DNA of 64,000 bases from UBA7672 sp965279205 (lineage in GTDB: Bacteria; Pseudomonadota; Alphaproteobacteria; Caulobacterales; Hyphomonadaceae): positions 124,001 through 188,000 of the forward strand of contig OZ257144.1 in assembly GCA_965279205.1 (NCBI GenBank), in the 5' to 3' direction. The position numbers and the translations under genes are program-made. Every line of letters starts with the position of its first letter. Position 1 is the first letter of the stretch. A model generated the notes under the pieces. It was not told the origin of the DNA, did not search any database, and was given only the letters and a program-made list of their open reading frames with translations. Of the stretch, positions 28,274 through 36,582 are shown in pieces.

Positions 28274-28672
28274 CTAGTGATTGGGAAGTTCGCCCCGGCG
28301 CCAATATTCCACGATGGCCCCCGCCATCGACCTGTAATCCTCAAGCGTAGCCGGCTTTTCGACATAGCCGCTGCAACCGCCGGCGTAGGCTCGGTCGACG
28401 TCCTTCTGCAGGGCGGAGCCGGAGCACATCACAACAGGCACGGGATTTCCCTCACCGCGCAGCATGGAAAGCACACCGAAACCGTCGAGATCCGGCATCT
28501 TCACGTCGAGCATCACAAGATCAGGCTTTTCCGACCGGATGCGGTCGAGCGCGGCGACGGGCTTCAGCTCGCCCGTTACCTCAACTCCGCCATGCGCCGA
28601 GAAAGCCAGCGTCATGAATTCCAGGCAGCGGGGATTGTCATCGACAATCATCACGCTTGCGAGCTTCGCCAT
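28274..28672 (-). CDS. Single-domain response regulator
   Basis: A 132-residue CheY-like receiver with no output domain. It has the acidic pair DD near 11-12, the phospho-acceptor Asp in VMLDVKMPDLDG near 56, and a C-terminal Lys in YVEKPA. The ATG follows a GGGGGG ribosome site; a start four codons upstream is less likely. It is first in the operon with the two kinases. The missing output domain suggests relay through a phosphotransferase or protein-protein contact. Confidence 0.9.
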   Translation of the reverse strand: MAKLASVMIVDDNPRCLEFMTLAFSAHGGVEVTGELKPVAALDRIRSEKPDLVMLDVKMPDLDGFGVLSMLRGEGNPVPVVMCSGSALQKDVDRAYAGGCSGYVEKPATLEDYRSMAGAIVEYWRRGELPNH

Positions 28673-28759
28673 CAAACCCCCCAAGGGTAACGCGTAGGCC
28701 TGAGTCTACCGCGATGAACAGTTCTGTGAACCCTCGGAATTTTCAGGGTCACGCAATTG

Positions 28760-28787
28760 CTATTAGTGCGAACGCGCCGCGAAACAA
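28760..28787 (-). promoter_or_regulatory. Candidate promoter of the receiver-kinase operon
   Basis: TTGTTT and TAATAG are spaced by 16 bases, about 90 bases upstream of the receiver ATG, in the gap after rdgB. It resembles a housekeeping promoter, but the match is moderate. Confidence 0.35.
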
Positions 28788-28793
28788 CAATTA

Positions 28794-29411
28794 CTAAGTT
28801 AGAAACGCCTTGAGACGCTGGAATGCGACGGCGCGATGACTCATGCCGTGCTTCCTTGCGGGTTCCATTTCACCGAAGGTTTCGGTCTCGCCCTCGGGAA
28901 CAAAGATGGGATCGTAGCCAAAGCCCTTGTCTCCCCGTGGGGGAAAGACGAGCTGGCCGCGCACGACGCCCTCGAAGCTTTCGACATGACCGTCCGGCCA
29001 GGCGAGCGACAGGACGCAGACGAAGCTGGCGCGCCTGTCGACTTCGCCGTCGGAGGATGTTTCGGATTTGAGCCCGTCCTCCACCTTCTGCATCGCGGCG
29101 CGGAAATCCTTCTCCGGCCCCGCCCAGCGCGCGGAATAAATGCCGGGAGCGCCTGAAAGGCCGTCACATGACAGCCCGGAATCGTCGGCGAGGGCTGGCT
29201 CGCCGGACGCGCGGGCGGCGGCGAGCGCCTTGAGCTCGGCATTGCCCCGGAAAGTGTCGGCAGTCTCATCTGGTTCGGGCAGGCCAAGCTCGCCGGCGGA
29301 TACGGCGGTAAAGCCCGCATCAGCCAGAAGATCGGCCAATTCACGGACTTTTCCGGGGTTGTGGGTGGCCGCGATAAGCCGTCCGGGGGGCAGTTTGCGG
29401 GGAGACGTCAT
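28794..29411 (-). CDS. rdgB: RdgB/HAM1 non-canonical purine NTP pyrophosphatase
   Basis: Hydrolyses dITP, ITP and XTP to monophosphates so they are not built into nucleic acids. A 205-residue protein with the opening ATHNPGKVREL, the core DDSGLSCDGLSGAPGIYSARW and FGYDPIFVPEG near the end. The MTSPRKLPPG start gives the normal family length; upstream in-frame codons would add a non-homologous extension. It faces away from the DUF2975 gene. Confidence 0.95.
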   Translation of the reverse strand: MTSPRKLPPGRLIAATHNPGKVRELADLLADAGFTAVSAGELGLPEPDETADTFRGNAELKALAAARASGEPALADDSGLSCDGLSGAPGIYSARWAGPEKDFRAAMQKVEDGLKSETSSDGEVDRRASFVCVLSLAWPDGHVESFEGVVRGQLVFPPRGDKGFGYDPIFVPEGETETFGEMEPARKHGMSHRAVAFQRLKAFLT

Positions 29412-29609
29412 GCGCAGCTGCGTCCTTTCGTCCGCTGGGTGGCCAAATGGGTAGACCCACATATTGTTTTTCGATATGGTCCGAATCCATCCCGCCAGAC
29501 AAGTTGGCCGCTGGCAAGGCAAACGCTCGGCCGCGGGACTGGTGGAGTATGGCTGCCTTGGCGCGGCCCGGGTCGGATTGGAGACCAGTTTTCCTATGCG
29601 GATGCTCGT

Positions 29610-30134
29610 ATGCTGATGCGCGCGACCGGCCGCGGGTCGATTTCCTCATTCCTGAAGCTGGCGGTTGATATCGCCTGGGTCATAGCGTGCGCCCTGCTCG
29701 GCTTCATCTGGATCATCGCCGCGCTGTCGCTTCTGAAAATGCCGATGTTTGAGCGGATCGTGATCAACAACCCGCGCGACCTTGCGGTGTGGACGCTGAA
29801 CGGGTCGATCCTGTGCGTCGGCGGAATGATCGTGTGCGCCTATCTGCGCGGCGTGTTCGAGACACTGGTAAACCGCGACCCCTTCGTGCCGGACAATGCC
29901 CGCCGCTTTTCGGCGATCGGCATCGTGCTGGCGATCATGGAAGGTGCGAGCATGTTCGTGACCACGATCGTCGGCCTGCTGCTGACGGCCTTAGGCATGA
30001 TGGGCGAGAACGCGCCGTTTGTGTTTCCCCGCGTAAACTGGCCGGTGTGGTTCGCCGTACTGACCCTGATGGTGCTGGCGCAGGTGTTCCGCGAAGGCGC
30101 TGCGATGCGCGAAGAACAGAAGATGACGATCTAG
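29610..30134 (+). CDS. DUF2975 membrane protein
   Basis: A 174-residue protein with four hydrophobic segments, fitting the DUF2975 family of unknown role. The start is uncertain because two ATGs lie six bases apart with a weak ribosome site. DUF2975 genes are usually paired with a small Cro/CI-type regulator, as here 103 bases downstream. Confidence 0.75.
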   Translation: MLMRATGRGSISSFLKLAVDIAWVIACALLGFIWIIAALSLLKMPMFERIVINNPRDLAVWTLNGSILCVGGMIVCAYLRGVFETLVNRDPFVPDNARRFSAIGIVLAIMEGASMFVTTIVGLLLTALGMMGENAPFVFPRVNWPVWFAVLTLMVLAQVFREGAAMREEQKMTI

Positions 30135-30237
30135 GTCCGAAGGGTCCGATCGTTGCAGGTTCCGGAACATCTGGTTCCGGGTTTGGTTAAGGGCGAGCGC
30201 GGCCTTCGACGGCGCAGAGGACAGGCCAAGCCACGAG

Positions 30238-30495
30238 ATGGCGATTCGCGTCACCCTCGATCGGGTCCTTCTGGACCGCCGCATGTCGCTCACCGAGCTG
30301 GGCGATCGCGTGGGCATTACGCTTGCGAACCTGTCGATTCTGAAGACTGGCAAGGCCAAGGCGATTCGCTTTTCGACGCTGGAAGCACTGTGCCGCGAGC
30401 TGAACTGCCAGCCGGGCGATATCCTGGTCTGGGATCCGGATGAGGCGGCCGCCTCGGATGACGAGGAAGACGGCCAGGCCGTGGCGGCGGAATAG
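30238..30495 (+). CDS. Small XRE-family regulator (YozG-like)
   Basis: An 85-residue helix-turn-helix protein: LDRVLLDRRMSLTELGDRVGITLANLSILKTGKAKAIRF is the DNA-binding unit, followed by LCRELNCQPGDIL. The tail is acidic. This is the standard partner of DUF2975 proteins and may control the pair. No effector domain is present. Confidence 0.88.
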   Translation: MAIRVTLDRVLLDRRMSLTELGDRVGITLANLSILKTGKAKAIRFSTLEALCRELNCQPGDILVWDPDEAAASDDEEDGQAVAAE

Positions 30496-30594
30496 TTCTC
30501 GCCCTCACCCGTAGGGAAGCCTTGACGGATGACCGGAGCGTCTTGATCTCGTAAGGCTGGATCTGATCACGAGCTTTCGAGCCCGGGGACATAG

Positions 30595-31764
30595 ATGACC
30601 GGCGGAACGACCGGCGATTTTGCCCAGCTTCTGCTTGGGCTTTGCGCAGGCTCGATGCTCGCGATGGCGGCAGCCATGTTGCGCGCGCCACGGCCGGCCG
30701 CACGCTGGAGCGGGTTTGCCTTCTTCCTCACCGCGGCTTTTTTCGCCCTCAAGCTGTGGTGCGACGAGACCCAGACGGTTCTGCCAGAGCTGAGAAGTAT
30801 CGTCAGCGTCATAGCGATAACGTCCGTCGGCTGGTTCTGGCTGATGGTGATGGCGCTGTTCGCCGACTGCGACACCTACCGGCCGCGTGTGTTTGCTGCG
30901 CCAGCGGCCCTGCTGGCAGTCGGGATCATCTACCAGTTTCATCCGATTCACCCCCTTGTCTGGGCGACTGGAACGGGGCTGCAGGCGGTGCTGGCGATCG
31001 CCTCGCTCGTCATTGTCGTGCGCAGCTGGAAGGGCGATCTGGTCGAATCGCGACGGCGTCTGCGCGGGCCGTTCATGGTGGCGGTTTCGCTCTACATTCT
31101 TTCGCTGAACGGGTTCGACATATGGGACATGTTCGGGACGGTTCCGGCCTGGTATCCGATGGCGAATGCCGGGCTTCTGGCTGCAGTGACGCTTTGCGGT
31201 GCTTTCACTTTTCTTGATCCCCGCAGCGAAATGTTCGGCAATGCCGAAGCTCCCTCTTCCGTGCGCCAGCCGGAACCGGCTGTACGCAGCGCAGCGACTG
31301 CCGGCGCGGCGGCCAATGGTCATGCGAATGGCGCCGCCCACGCCAATGGCGACGGCCGGGGCGATGGCGCAGCGCTCGCGCTCGACCGCGCGGCGAAAGC
31401 CGATCTCGACCGGCTGGAATGCCTGATGGCGCGCGACCAGGTGTGGAAAGAGGAAGGCCTTACGATCGCCAGTCTCGCCCTCCGCGCCAGCGTGCCGGAA
31501 ACGCAGCTGCGGCGGCTGATCAATGACTGTCTCGGCTATCGCAACTTCCCGAGCTATGTGAACGCGCACCGGATCGCTGCGGCCAAGGGCCGGCTGTCGG
31601 ATCCGAATGGCGCACGCGTCTCCATCTCGACCATCGCCTATGACATCGGCTTTGCCTCGCTCGGACCGTTCAATCGGGCGTTCAAGGAAGAAACCGGCCT
31701 GTCGCCATCGGAATGGCGGCGGAAAGAGCTCAACCTGCCCTCGCCGATTCCTGAAGACGCCTGA
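30595..31764 (+). CDS. Membrane-bound AraC-family regulator
   Basis: A 389-residue protein with seven hydrophobic segments in the first 210 residues, an Ala/Gly/His/Asn-rich linker (about 235-265), and an AraC-type double helix-turn-helix in the last 100 residues. The final motif IAYDIGFASLGPFNRAFKEETGLSPSEWR is typical. It probably senses a membrane or periplasmic signal and binds DNA while anchored. The UrcA-like gene downstream is a possible target. Confidence 0.9.
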   Translation: MTGGTTGDFAQLLLGLCAGSMLAMAAAMLRAPRPAARWSGFAFFLTAAFFALKLWCDETQTVLPELRSIVSVIAITSVGWFWLMVMALFADCDTYRPRVFAAPAALLAVGIIYQFHPIHPLVWATGTGLQAVLAIASLVIVVRSWKGDLVESRRRLRGPFMVAVSLYILSLNGFDIWDMFGTVPAWYPMANAGLLAAVTLCGAFTFLDPRSEMFGNAEAPSSVRQPEPAVRSAATAGAAANGHANGAAHANGDGRGDGAALALDRAAKADLDRLECLMARDQVWKEEGLTIASLALRASVPETQLRRLINDCLGYRNFPSYVNAHRIAAAKGRLSDPNGARVSISTIAYDIGFASLGPFNRAFKEETGLSPSEWRRKELNLPSPIPEDA

Positions 31765-31950
31765 TCGATTTCTGAAAAGCCCAGCACTTTCAGCGAGCTG
31801 AATCGGCGATGTCCGGCGGTCGCGTGACAAGTCGCTGAACTGCGAAAATCCCTGATCGAATTTTGCGATCCTGCGCCGTTTCCCGAAAATGGCGAGCAGA
31901 GCGTCGCGTTCGTCCCCATCCTTGGTTCATCCATAGAAGGAGAAAACCAC

Positions 31951-32355
31951 GTGGATACGAAAGCAGCCTCCCCGAACTACCCGACCTTCAACTCCTCCTC
32001 GACTGCTACCCGCATTCTCGGCGGCGTCCTCGCCCTTGGCGTCGGCGTCTGGCTGACGGCTGTCGCCGGCGGCATCGCCTATGCCCAGACGACGCCCGCG
32101 CCGGCCGTTTCTGTCAGCTATGCCGACATCGACGTGACGACGGTTGACGGCGCGGCGACCCTTGCGCACCGCATCGACGTCGCGGCCAAGACCGCCTGCG
32201 GCGCGCGGGTCCACAGCCCGCTGCTGCCGCGTGAAAGCAGCGAGCATCACAAATGCGTCGTCAGCGCGACCGAAGCGGCTCTCTCCCACGTCGACTCCGT
32301 GATTGTCGCGCAACTGAACAAGGCGCCCGCCGGCATCAGCCTAGCGGCGCGCTGA
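31951..32355 (+). CDS. UrcA-like secreted protein
   Basis: A 134-residue protein with an N-terminal hydrophobic segment ending in AYAQ, a likely signal peptidase site, and a mature domain beginning VSYADIDVTTVDGAATLAHRI, with cysteines in TACGA and HKCVV that could form a disulfide. This pattern fits the UrcA family of unknown function. The GTG start is fixed by AGAAGGAG eight bases upstream. A strong terminator follows. Confidence 0.78.
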   Translation: MDTKAASPNYPTFNSSSTATRILGGVLALGVGVWLTAVAGGIAYAQTTPAPAVSVSYADIDVTTVDGAATLAHRIDVAAKTACGARVHSPLLPRESSEHHKCVVSATEAALSHVDSVIVAQLNKAPAGISLAAR

Positions 32356-32390
32356 AAACAGGCCCTGGCGGTCTCCCGCCCGGTCGCCTG

Positions 32391-32435
32391 ACGGCGGGCT
32401 TTCCGGACCCATCCGATTCCCGGAAAGCCCGCCGT
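32391..32435. terminator. Bidirectional terminator, 16-bp stem
   Basis: ACGGCGGGCTTTCCGG and CCGGAAAGCCCGCCGT pair perfectly across a 13-base loop and are followed rightward by ATCTTTTC. It lies between the UrcA-like gene and the convergent NUDIX gene and can serve both. Confidence 0.85.
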
Positions 32436-32442
32436 ATCTTTT

Positions 32443-33066
32443 CTAGCGGGCGGCTTTTCTGCGCGCCGGCTTGCCATTCTTCGGCTGCGACTTCAGCCAG
32501 AAGCCGAGCGTGTTGAGCTTGGCGTCGTCGAAGCCGGCCTTGTCGAGGCGCTTGAGGAAATCCTCGCGCGCGAACTCGACGCGTTTCACGTCTTCCTTTT
32601 CGGCGGCAAGGCCCGAGGCCCTGGGATCGACGAGGTCTGCGGTCTTCACCGGGGCGTAGTAGAGAAAGATGCGCTCCGAACTGGCGCCGGGCGAGGCGTA
32701 GCCTTTTGCGACAAGGGTGAGATCGCCGGCGCGATAGCCGATCTCTTCCATCATTTCGCGGCGGATGCAGTCCTCGGGATCCTCGCCCTCCTCCACTGAC
32801 CCGGCCATGGCTTCGAGGATGTAGCCCGGCCCCTTGGCGTGGGTCGCCATGCGGAACTGTTCGGTGACAATGATCACGTCGCGCTCGATGTCGTGGACAA
32901 GGGCGGCCGCGCTGTCGCCGCGCTCGAAGATCTCGCGTCTGGAGTCGGTGATGCGCCCCTTGCCGGCGGCGCGGTCGAAATCGAAGACGACTTCCTCGAT
33001 CCGGTAGCGGCCCTTGTAGGCCGTGCGGCGCGACTTGATGTCGACCTTGCGTTTCTTCGTCGCCAT
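32443..33066 (-). CDS. NUDIX hydrolase, ADP-ribose pyrophosphatase-like
   Basis: A 207-residue protein whose Nudix box starts GSVEEGEDPEDCIRREMM and ends EEIGY. The preceding ILEAMAGSVEEG segment and the later SPGASSERIFLYY resemble ADP-ribose pyrophosphatases (NudF group). The C-terminus is lysine/arginine-rich. It starts six bases after the upstream secreted-protein gene. The substrate is inferred from subfamily resemblance only. Confidence 0.88.
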   Translation of the reverse strand: MATKKRKVDIKSRRTAYKGRYRIEEVVFDFDRAAGKGRITDSRREIFERGDSAAALVHDIERDVIIVTEQFRMATHAKGPGYILEAMAGSVEEGEDPEDCIRREMMEEIGYRAGDLTLVAKGYASPGASSERIFLYYAPVKTADLVDPRASGLAAEKEDVKRVEFAREDFLKRLDKAGFDDAKLNTLGFWLKSQPKNGKPARRKAAR

Positions 33067-33072
33067 GGACGC

Positions 33073-33849
33073 CTATTCGAACCGGACAGCGATGCCGCTG
33101 CCCGTGTCGCCGGCCTTCGACATCATGCCGTTGGTCATCACGTACTTTGTCTCAATGACGGCGTCCGCACCCATCCTGAGAGCGGCGGCGCGCAGGGCCT
33201 CCTGCGTCTGGTCCATCTCCGACTGCTTCGGGAACATGGATTTCTGGTGGACGGTGACGCTAACGGGACCGAGACGCATGTAGCGCCGGCCCGGCAGATT
33301 GCTTTCGGTCAGGATGATCTGATCGGCCGACGTCGCATGCGCGATCGCTGGCGGTGGTGCGGCGGCAGCGACGACGACTGGCGCGGGTGGCGGCGACGGG
33401 ACGGCCGCTGCGGGTGCAACAGGCGTGGGCGGCGGCGCAACAGCGACCTGCGGAGCTGCGATCGGTGGCGGGACGACTGGCGCCGGCGCGACCGGAGCGG
33501 CGGCTTGCTCGCGTGTGTAGCGGATGGCGACGCCGGAGGCGCGGTGCGCGACTTTTGGCGTGACAGGACTGGTGAGCTGGTAGGTGACCAGGATAACGGC
33601 GTCGGCGCCGAGCTTCTTCGCTTCGGCGCGGAGCATGTCGTCGAGCTTCTGCTTCGGCAGCGTCGTATCTGTAGCGGACGCCAGCGGGATTTCGGCGCTG
33701 ACTACGCCTGCGGCGCGATAGGCGCCGGTCGCATCGCCATCCATAACCGCGATCTGGGTCGGGGCCGTCGGCTGGGCGAGCGCCGGGGCGCATGGAACAC
33801 ACATTGCGGCCAGCAGCGCAGTGACCGTCACAAGTCTTGTCGGGATCAT
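33073..33849 (-). CDS. Secreted protein with internal duplication
   Basis: A 258-residue protein with a cleavable signal peptide (ending ALAQ) and two copies of one domain: the first around PKQKLDDMLRAEAKKLGADAVI, the second around PKQSEMDQTQEALRAAALRMGADAVI, each ending in SG-x-A-I/V-R. They are joined by a long Pro/Ala/Val linker. The LGADAVI pattern resembles the YbjQ/DUF4156 type. The ATG is preceded by AGGAGAG. Function unknown. Confidence 0.8.
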   Translation of the reverse strand: MIPTRLVTVTALLAAMCVPCAPALAQPTAPTQIAVMDGDATGAYRAAGVVSAEIPLASATDTTLPKQKLDDMLRAEAKKLGADAVILVTYQLTSPVTPKVAHRASGVAIRYTREQAAAPVAPAPVVPPPIAAPQVAVAPPPTPVAPAAAVPSPPPAPVVVAAAAPPPAIAHATSADQIILTESNLPGRRYMRLGPVSVTVHQKSMFPKQSEMDQTQEALRAAALRMGADAVIETKYVMTNGMMSKAGDTGSGIAVRFE

Positions 33850-33947
33850 TCGATCTCTCCTCCCAGATGGCAGCATAGCCGATCAGGGCGGTCCGGCAAT
33901 TGAACGCAACAGGCGGGAGAGTGGGCGAGCGGAAGCCAGTTAGCGCA

Positions 33948-34664
33948 TCAGAGGCCGAGCGCCTTTCTCTGGGCAGCAAAGAGATCGTTGCAGCCGGCTT
34001 CAGCCAGATCCATCAGCGCGTTGAATTCGGCGCGCGTGAAGGAGCGCTGTTCCCCCGTGCCCTGGATTTCGATCAGCTTGCCACCCGAAGCCATGACAAA
34101 GTTGGCGTCGACCTGGGCCGCGGAATCTTCCGGATAGTCGAGGTCGAGCACCGGCACGTCGTTGAAGATGCCGCACGAGACGGCAGCGACCTGGGCCGAG
34201 AGCGGATCGGACTTGATGACGCCTTCGTCCTTGAGATAGCGGCAGGCTAGCGCGAGTGCGACATAGGCGCCGGTGATCGCAGCGGTGCGGGTGCCGCCAT
34301 CGGCCTGCAGCACATCGCAGTCGAGAGTGATGGTGTTTTCGCCGAGCGCGCGCATGTCGGTCACGGACCTGAGAGCGCGGCCGATGAGGCGCTGGATTTC
34401 CTGGGTGCGGCCTGACTGCTTGCCTTCAGCGGCTTCGCGACGGCCGCGTGTGTGCGTGGCGCGCGGCAACATGCCGTATTCGCCGGTGACCCAGCCCTCG
34501 CCCTTGCCCTTCTTCCAGCGCGGGACTTCGCCTGCCCAGCTGGCGGTGCAGAGGACATGGGTGTGCCCGAACTTCGCGAGGCAGGAGCCTTCGGCATAGC
34601 GCGTAACGCCCGCCTCCAGCGAAATCGGGCGGAGCTGGACAGGTGTACGGCCGGAAGGGCGCAT
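33948..34664 (-). CDS. rph: Ribonuclease PH
   Basis: A phosphorolytic 3'-5' exoribonuclease that trims tRNA 3' ends. The MRPSGRTPVQLRPI start gives 238 residues, the standard length. Family signatures include HTHVLCTASW, RGRREAAEGKQSGRTQEIQRLIGRALR (written here only to locate the region) in the middle, and DCDVLQADGGTRTAAITGAY. It is divergent from hrcA, 79 bases apart. Confidence 0.97.
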   Translation of the reverse strand: MRPSGRTPVQLRPISLEAGVTRYAEGSCLAKFGHTHVLCTASWAGEVPRWKKGKGEGWVTGEYGMLPRATHTRGRREAAEGKQSGRTQEIQRLIGRALRSVTDMRALGENTITLDCDVLQADGGTRTAAITGAYVALALACRYLKDEGVIKSDPLSAQVAAVSCGIFNDVPVLDLDYPEDSAAQVDANFVMASGGKLIEIQGTGEQRSFTRAEFNALMDLAEAGCNDLFAAQRKALGL

Positions 34665-34705
34665 GAAATCAGGTCTTTCGAAGTGTTTGGGTCGGAGCGG
34701 GGTTG

Positions 34706-34729
34706 TTGAAACCTCGCCTCTAGCCCCAT
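34706..34729 (+). promoter_or_regulatory. Candidate RpoH promoter of hrcA-grpE
   Basis: TTGAAA, 12 bases, then CCCCAT matches the heat-shock sigma-32 pattern (CTTGAAA-N12-14-CCCCAT) except for the first C. It ends 14 bases before the hrcA ATG, which leaves a very short leader. Confidence 0.55.
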
Positions 34730-34743
34730 ACCTTCCCGGCGTC

Positions 34744-35862
34744 ATGCCCACCACCCCCCGTTCACCCGGCAATCCCCCTACGCCGTCCTCGACCGCCTTT
34801 GCGGCCATGGACAGGCGTTCGCGCGATATCTTCCGGGAGATCGTGCAGTCCTACCTCGATACGGGCGAGCCGGTGGGATCGCGGACGATCTCGCGGCGAG
34901 GCGTGCAACTCTCGCCGGCTTCGATCCGCAATATCATGTCGGACCTTGCCGAGATGGGGCTGATCGACAGCCCGCATACCTCTGCCGGGCGGGTGCCGAC
35001 CCATGCCGGCCTCAGGATTTTCGTCGACTCGCTGATGCAGCTGGGCGAACCAGCCGAGACCGACAAACGCAACATCGAAAGCCGTCTCGCGGGCTCCGGG
35101 CGGCGGATGGAAAATGTGTTGTCGGAGGCGTCTGAGATTCTTTCCGGGCTTGTTGGCGGCGCCGGCCTCGTCTCGACCCCGGCAGCGGATGCACCGATCC
35201 GGCATGTCGAGTTTGTGCGTATTTCTTCCGAGCAAGCGCTGGCGGTGATCGTCGCCGAATCCGGCGATGTCGAGAACCGCGTGCTTGCCCTGCCCGCTGG
35301 CCTGCCTGCGTCCGCGCTGGTCGAGGCCGGCAACTACCTCAACGCTCGCATGAAGGGCCGCACCCTGGCCGAGGCGCGTGAAGTGGTGCTCGACGAGGTT
35401 CGCTCTCGCAAGGCGCTGCTGGACCAGACGACCGCCAAGCTGGTGGAGGATGGGATGGCTCAGTGGTCGGGCGAGGATCCCGCGCGCGGCCGCTCGCTGA
35501 TCGTGCGGGGGCGCGCCAACCTGCTGGAAGACGGCAGCGATGCGGAAGACCTCACCCGCGTGCGCGACCTCTTTGCCGAACTGGAGCGGTCGGAGAACCT
35601 GCTCAACGTGCTCGATACGGCGCGGGACGCAGAGGGCGTCCGGCTGTTCATCGGCTCCGAAAACCCGCTGTTTTCACTGTCGGGCTCGGCGATGATCGTT
35701 GCGCCCTACATGAATGCCGATCGCAAGATCGTGGGGGCGCTAGGCGTGATCGGGCCAACGCGGCTCAATTATGCTCGCGTTATCCCGATGGTGGATTATA
35801 CCGCGCAGGTTGTCGGCCGCCTTCTGGGCGAAGGCCGGCCCGTGACGGGCAAGAGAGAGTAA
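34744..35862 (+). CDS. hrcA: Heat-inducible transcription repressor HrcA
   Basis: A 372-residue repressor of chaperone operons that binds CIRCE. The winged-helix region reads IVQSYLDTGEPVGSRTISRRG, followed by SPASIRNIMSDLAEMGL. The C-terminal GAF-like region includes NPLFSLSGSAMIVAPY. The start chosen gives a Pro/Ser-rich extension before MDRRSRDIFREI; an ATG 63 bases later is possible. It forms an operon with grpE six bases downstream. No CIRCE element is seen in front of it. Confidence 0.95.
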   Translation: MPTTPRSPGNPPTPSSTAFAAMDRRSRDIFREIVQSYLDTGEPVGSRTISRRGVQLSPASIRNIMSDLAEMGLIDSPHTSAGRVPTHAGLRIFVDSLMQLGEPAETDKRNIESRLAGSGRRMENVLSEASEILSGLVGGAGLVSTPAADAPIRHVEFVRISSEQALAVIVAESGDVENRVLALPAGLPASALVEAGNYLNARMKGRTLAEAREVVLDEVRSRKALLDQTTAKLVEDGMAQWSGEDPARGRSLIVRGRANLLEDGSDAEDLTRVRDLFAELERSENLLNVLDTARDAEGVRLFIGSENPLFSLSGSAMIVAPYMNADRKIVGALGVIGPTRLNYARVIPMVDYTAQVVGRLLGEGRPVTGKRE

Positions 35863-35868
35863 GGCGTA

Positions 35869-36480
35869 ATGACGGGCGATATCCCTTCTGGTTCCGATGA
35901 TGACGCGGTGTTCGCCGCCGAGAACGAAGGCATGGACGAAGCCATTGGCCATCAGCGCGCTCAGGCGCAGTCGCACGCTGTGAACATCCTGGCCGAACAG
36001 GTCGAGGCGCTGGAAAAGGAGCGCGACGAGCTGAAGGACAACATGCTGCGCGCGCTGGCCGAGACCGATAATGTGCGCAAGCGCGCCAACCGGCAGATCG
36101 AGGAAGCGCGTGTCTATGCGGTCGAGAAATTCGCGCGCGACCTGCTCAACATCTCGGACAATCTTGCGCGGGCTGTGGAGTCGGTGCCGCAGGACAGCCG
36201 CGGACTGATGACCGATGCGGTGAGGGCTGCGCTGGAGGGCGTGGAGCTGACGCAGAAAGAGCTGGTGACGGTTCTGGCGCGTCATGGCGTGACTGCGATC
36301 GATGCTTCGCCTGGTGCGGCGTTTGATCCAGCCCTGCATCAGGCCGTGACGCAGATCCCCTCGCCTCACCCGGCCGGCGCCGTGGCGCAGCTGTTCCAGT
36401 CCGGCTGGCGCATCGGCGACCGCACGCTGCGGGCGGCGATGGTCGCAGTGTCGGCGGGACCTGGAACGTCTGCTCACTAG
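35869..36480 (+). CDS. grpE: Nucleotide exchange factor GrpE
   Basis: The ADP-release factor for DnaK. 203 residues: an acidic N-terminus, a long coiled coil (VEALEKERDELKDNMLRALAETDNVRKR in the usual place), and the beta-domain with FDPALHQAVTQ and VAQLFQSGWRIGDRTLRAAMVAVS. It sits directly behind hrcA. dnaK lies about 10 kb downstream. Confidence 0.96.
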   Translation: MTGDIPSGSDDDAVFAAENEGMDEAIGHQRAQAQSHAVNILAEQVEALEKERDELKDNMLRALAETDNVRKRANRQIEEARVYAVEKFARDLLNISDNLARAVESVPQDSRGLMTDAVRAALEGVELTQKELVTVLARHGVTAIDASPGAAFDPALHQAVTQIPSPHPAGAVAQLFQSGWRIGDRTLRAAMVAVSAGPGTSAH

Positions 36481-36582
36481 TTTCAGGCTGATCTGAGCTT
36501 CGAAAGCTGCATCAATCCCTGCGTCATTTGCCGGGCAGTGGCGCCTGCGATAGGTTCGCCATCATGGATGTGGGGCACCGGC

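Noticed and set aside
34665..34743. CIRCE element before hrcA
   Set aside because: No pair of TTAGCACTC-like arms is present in the gap.
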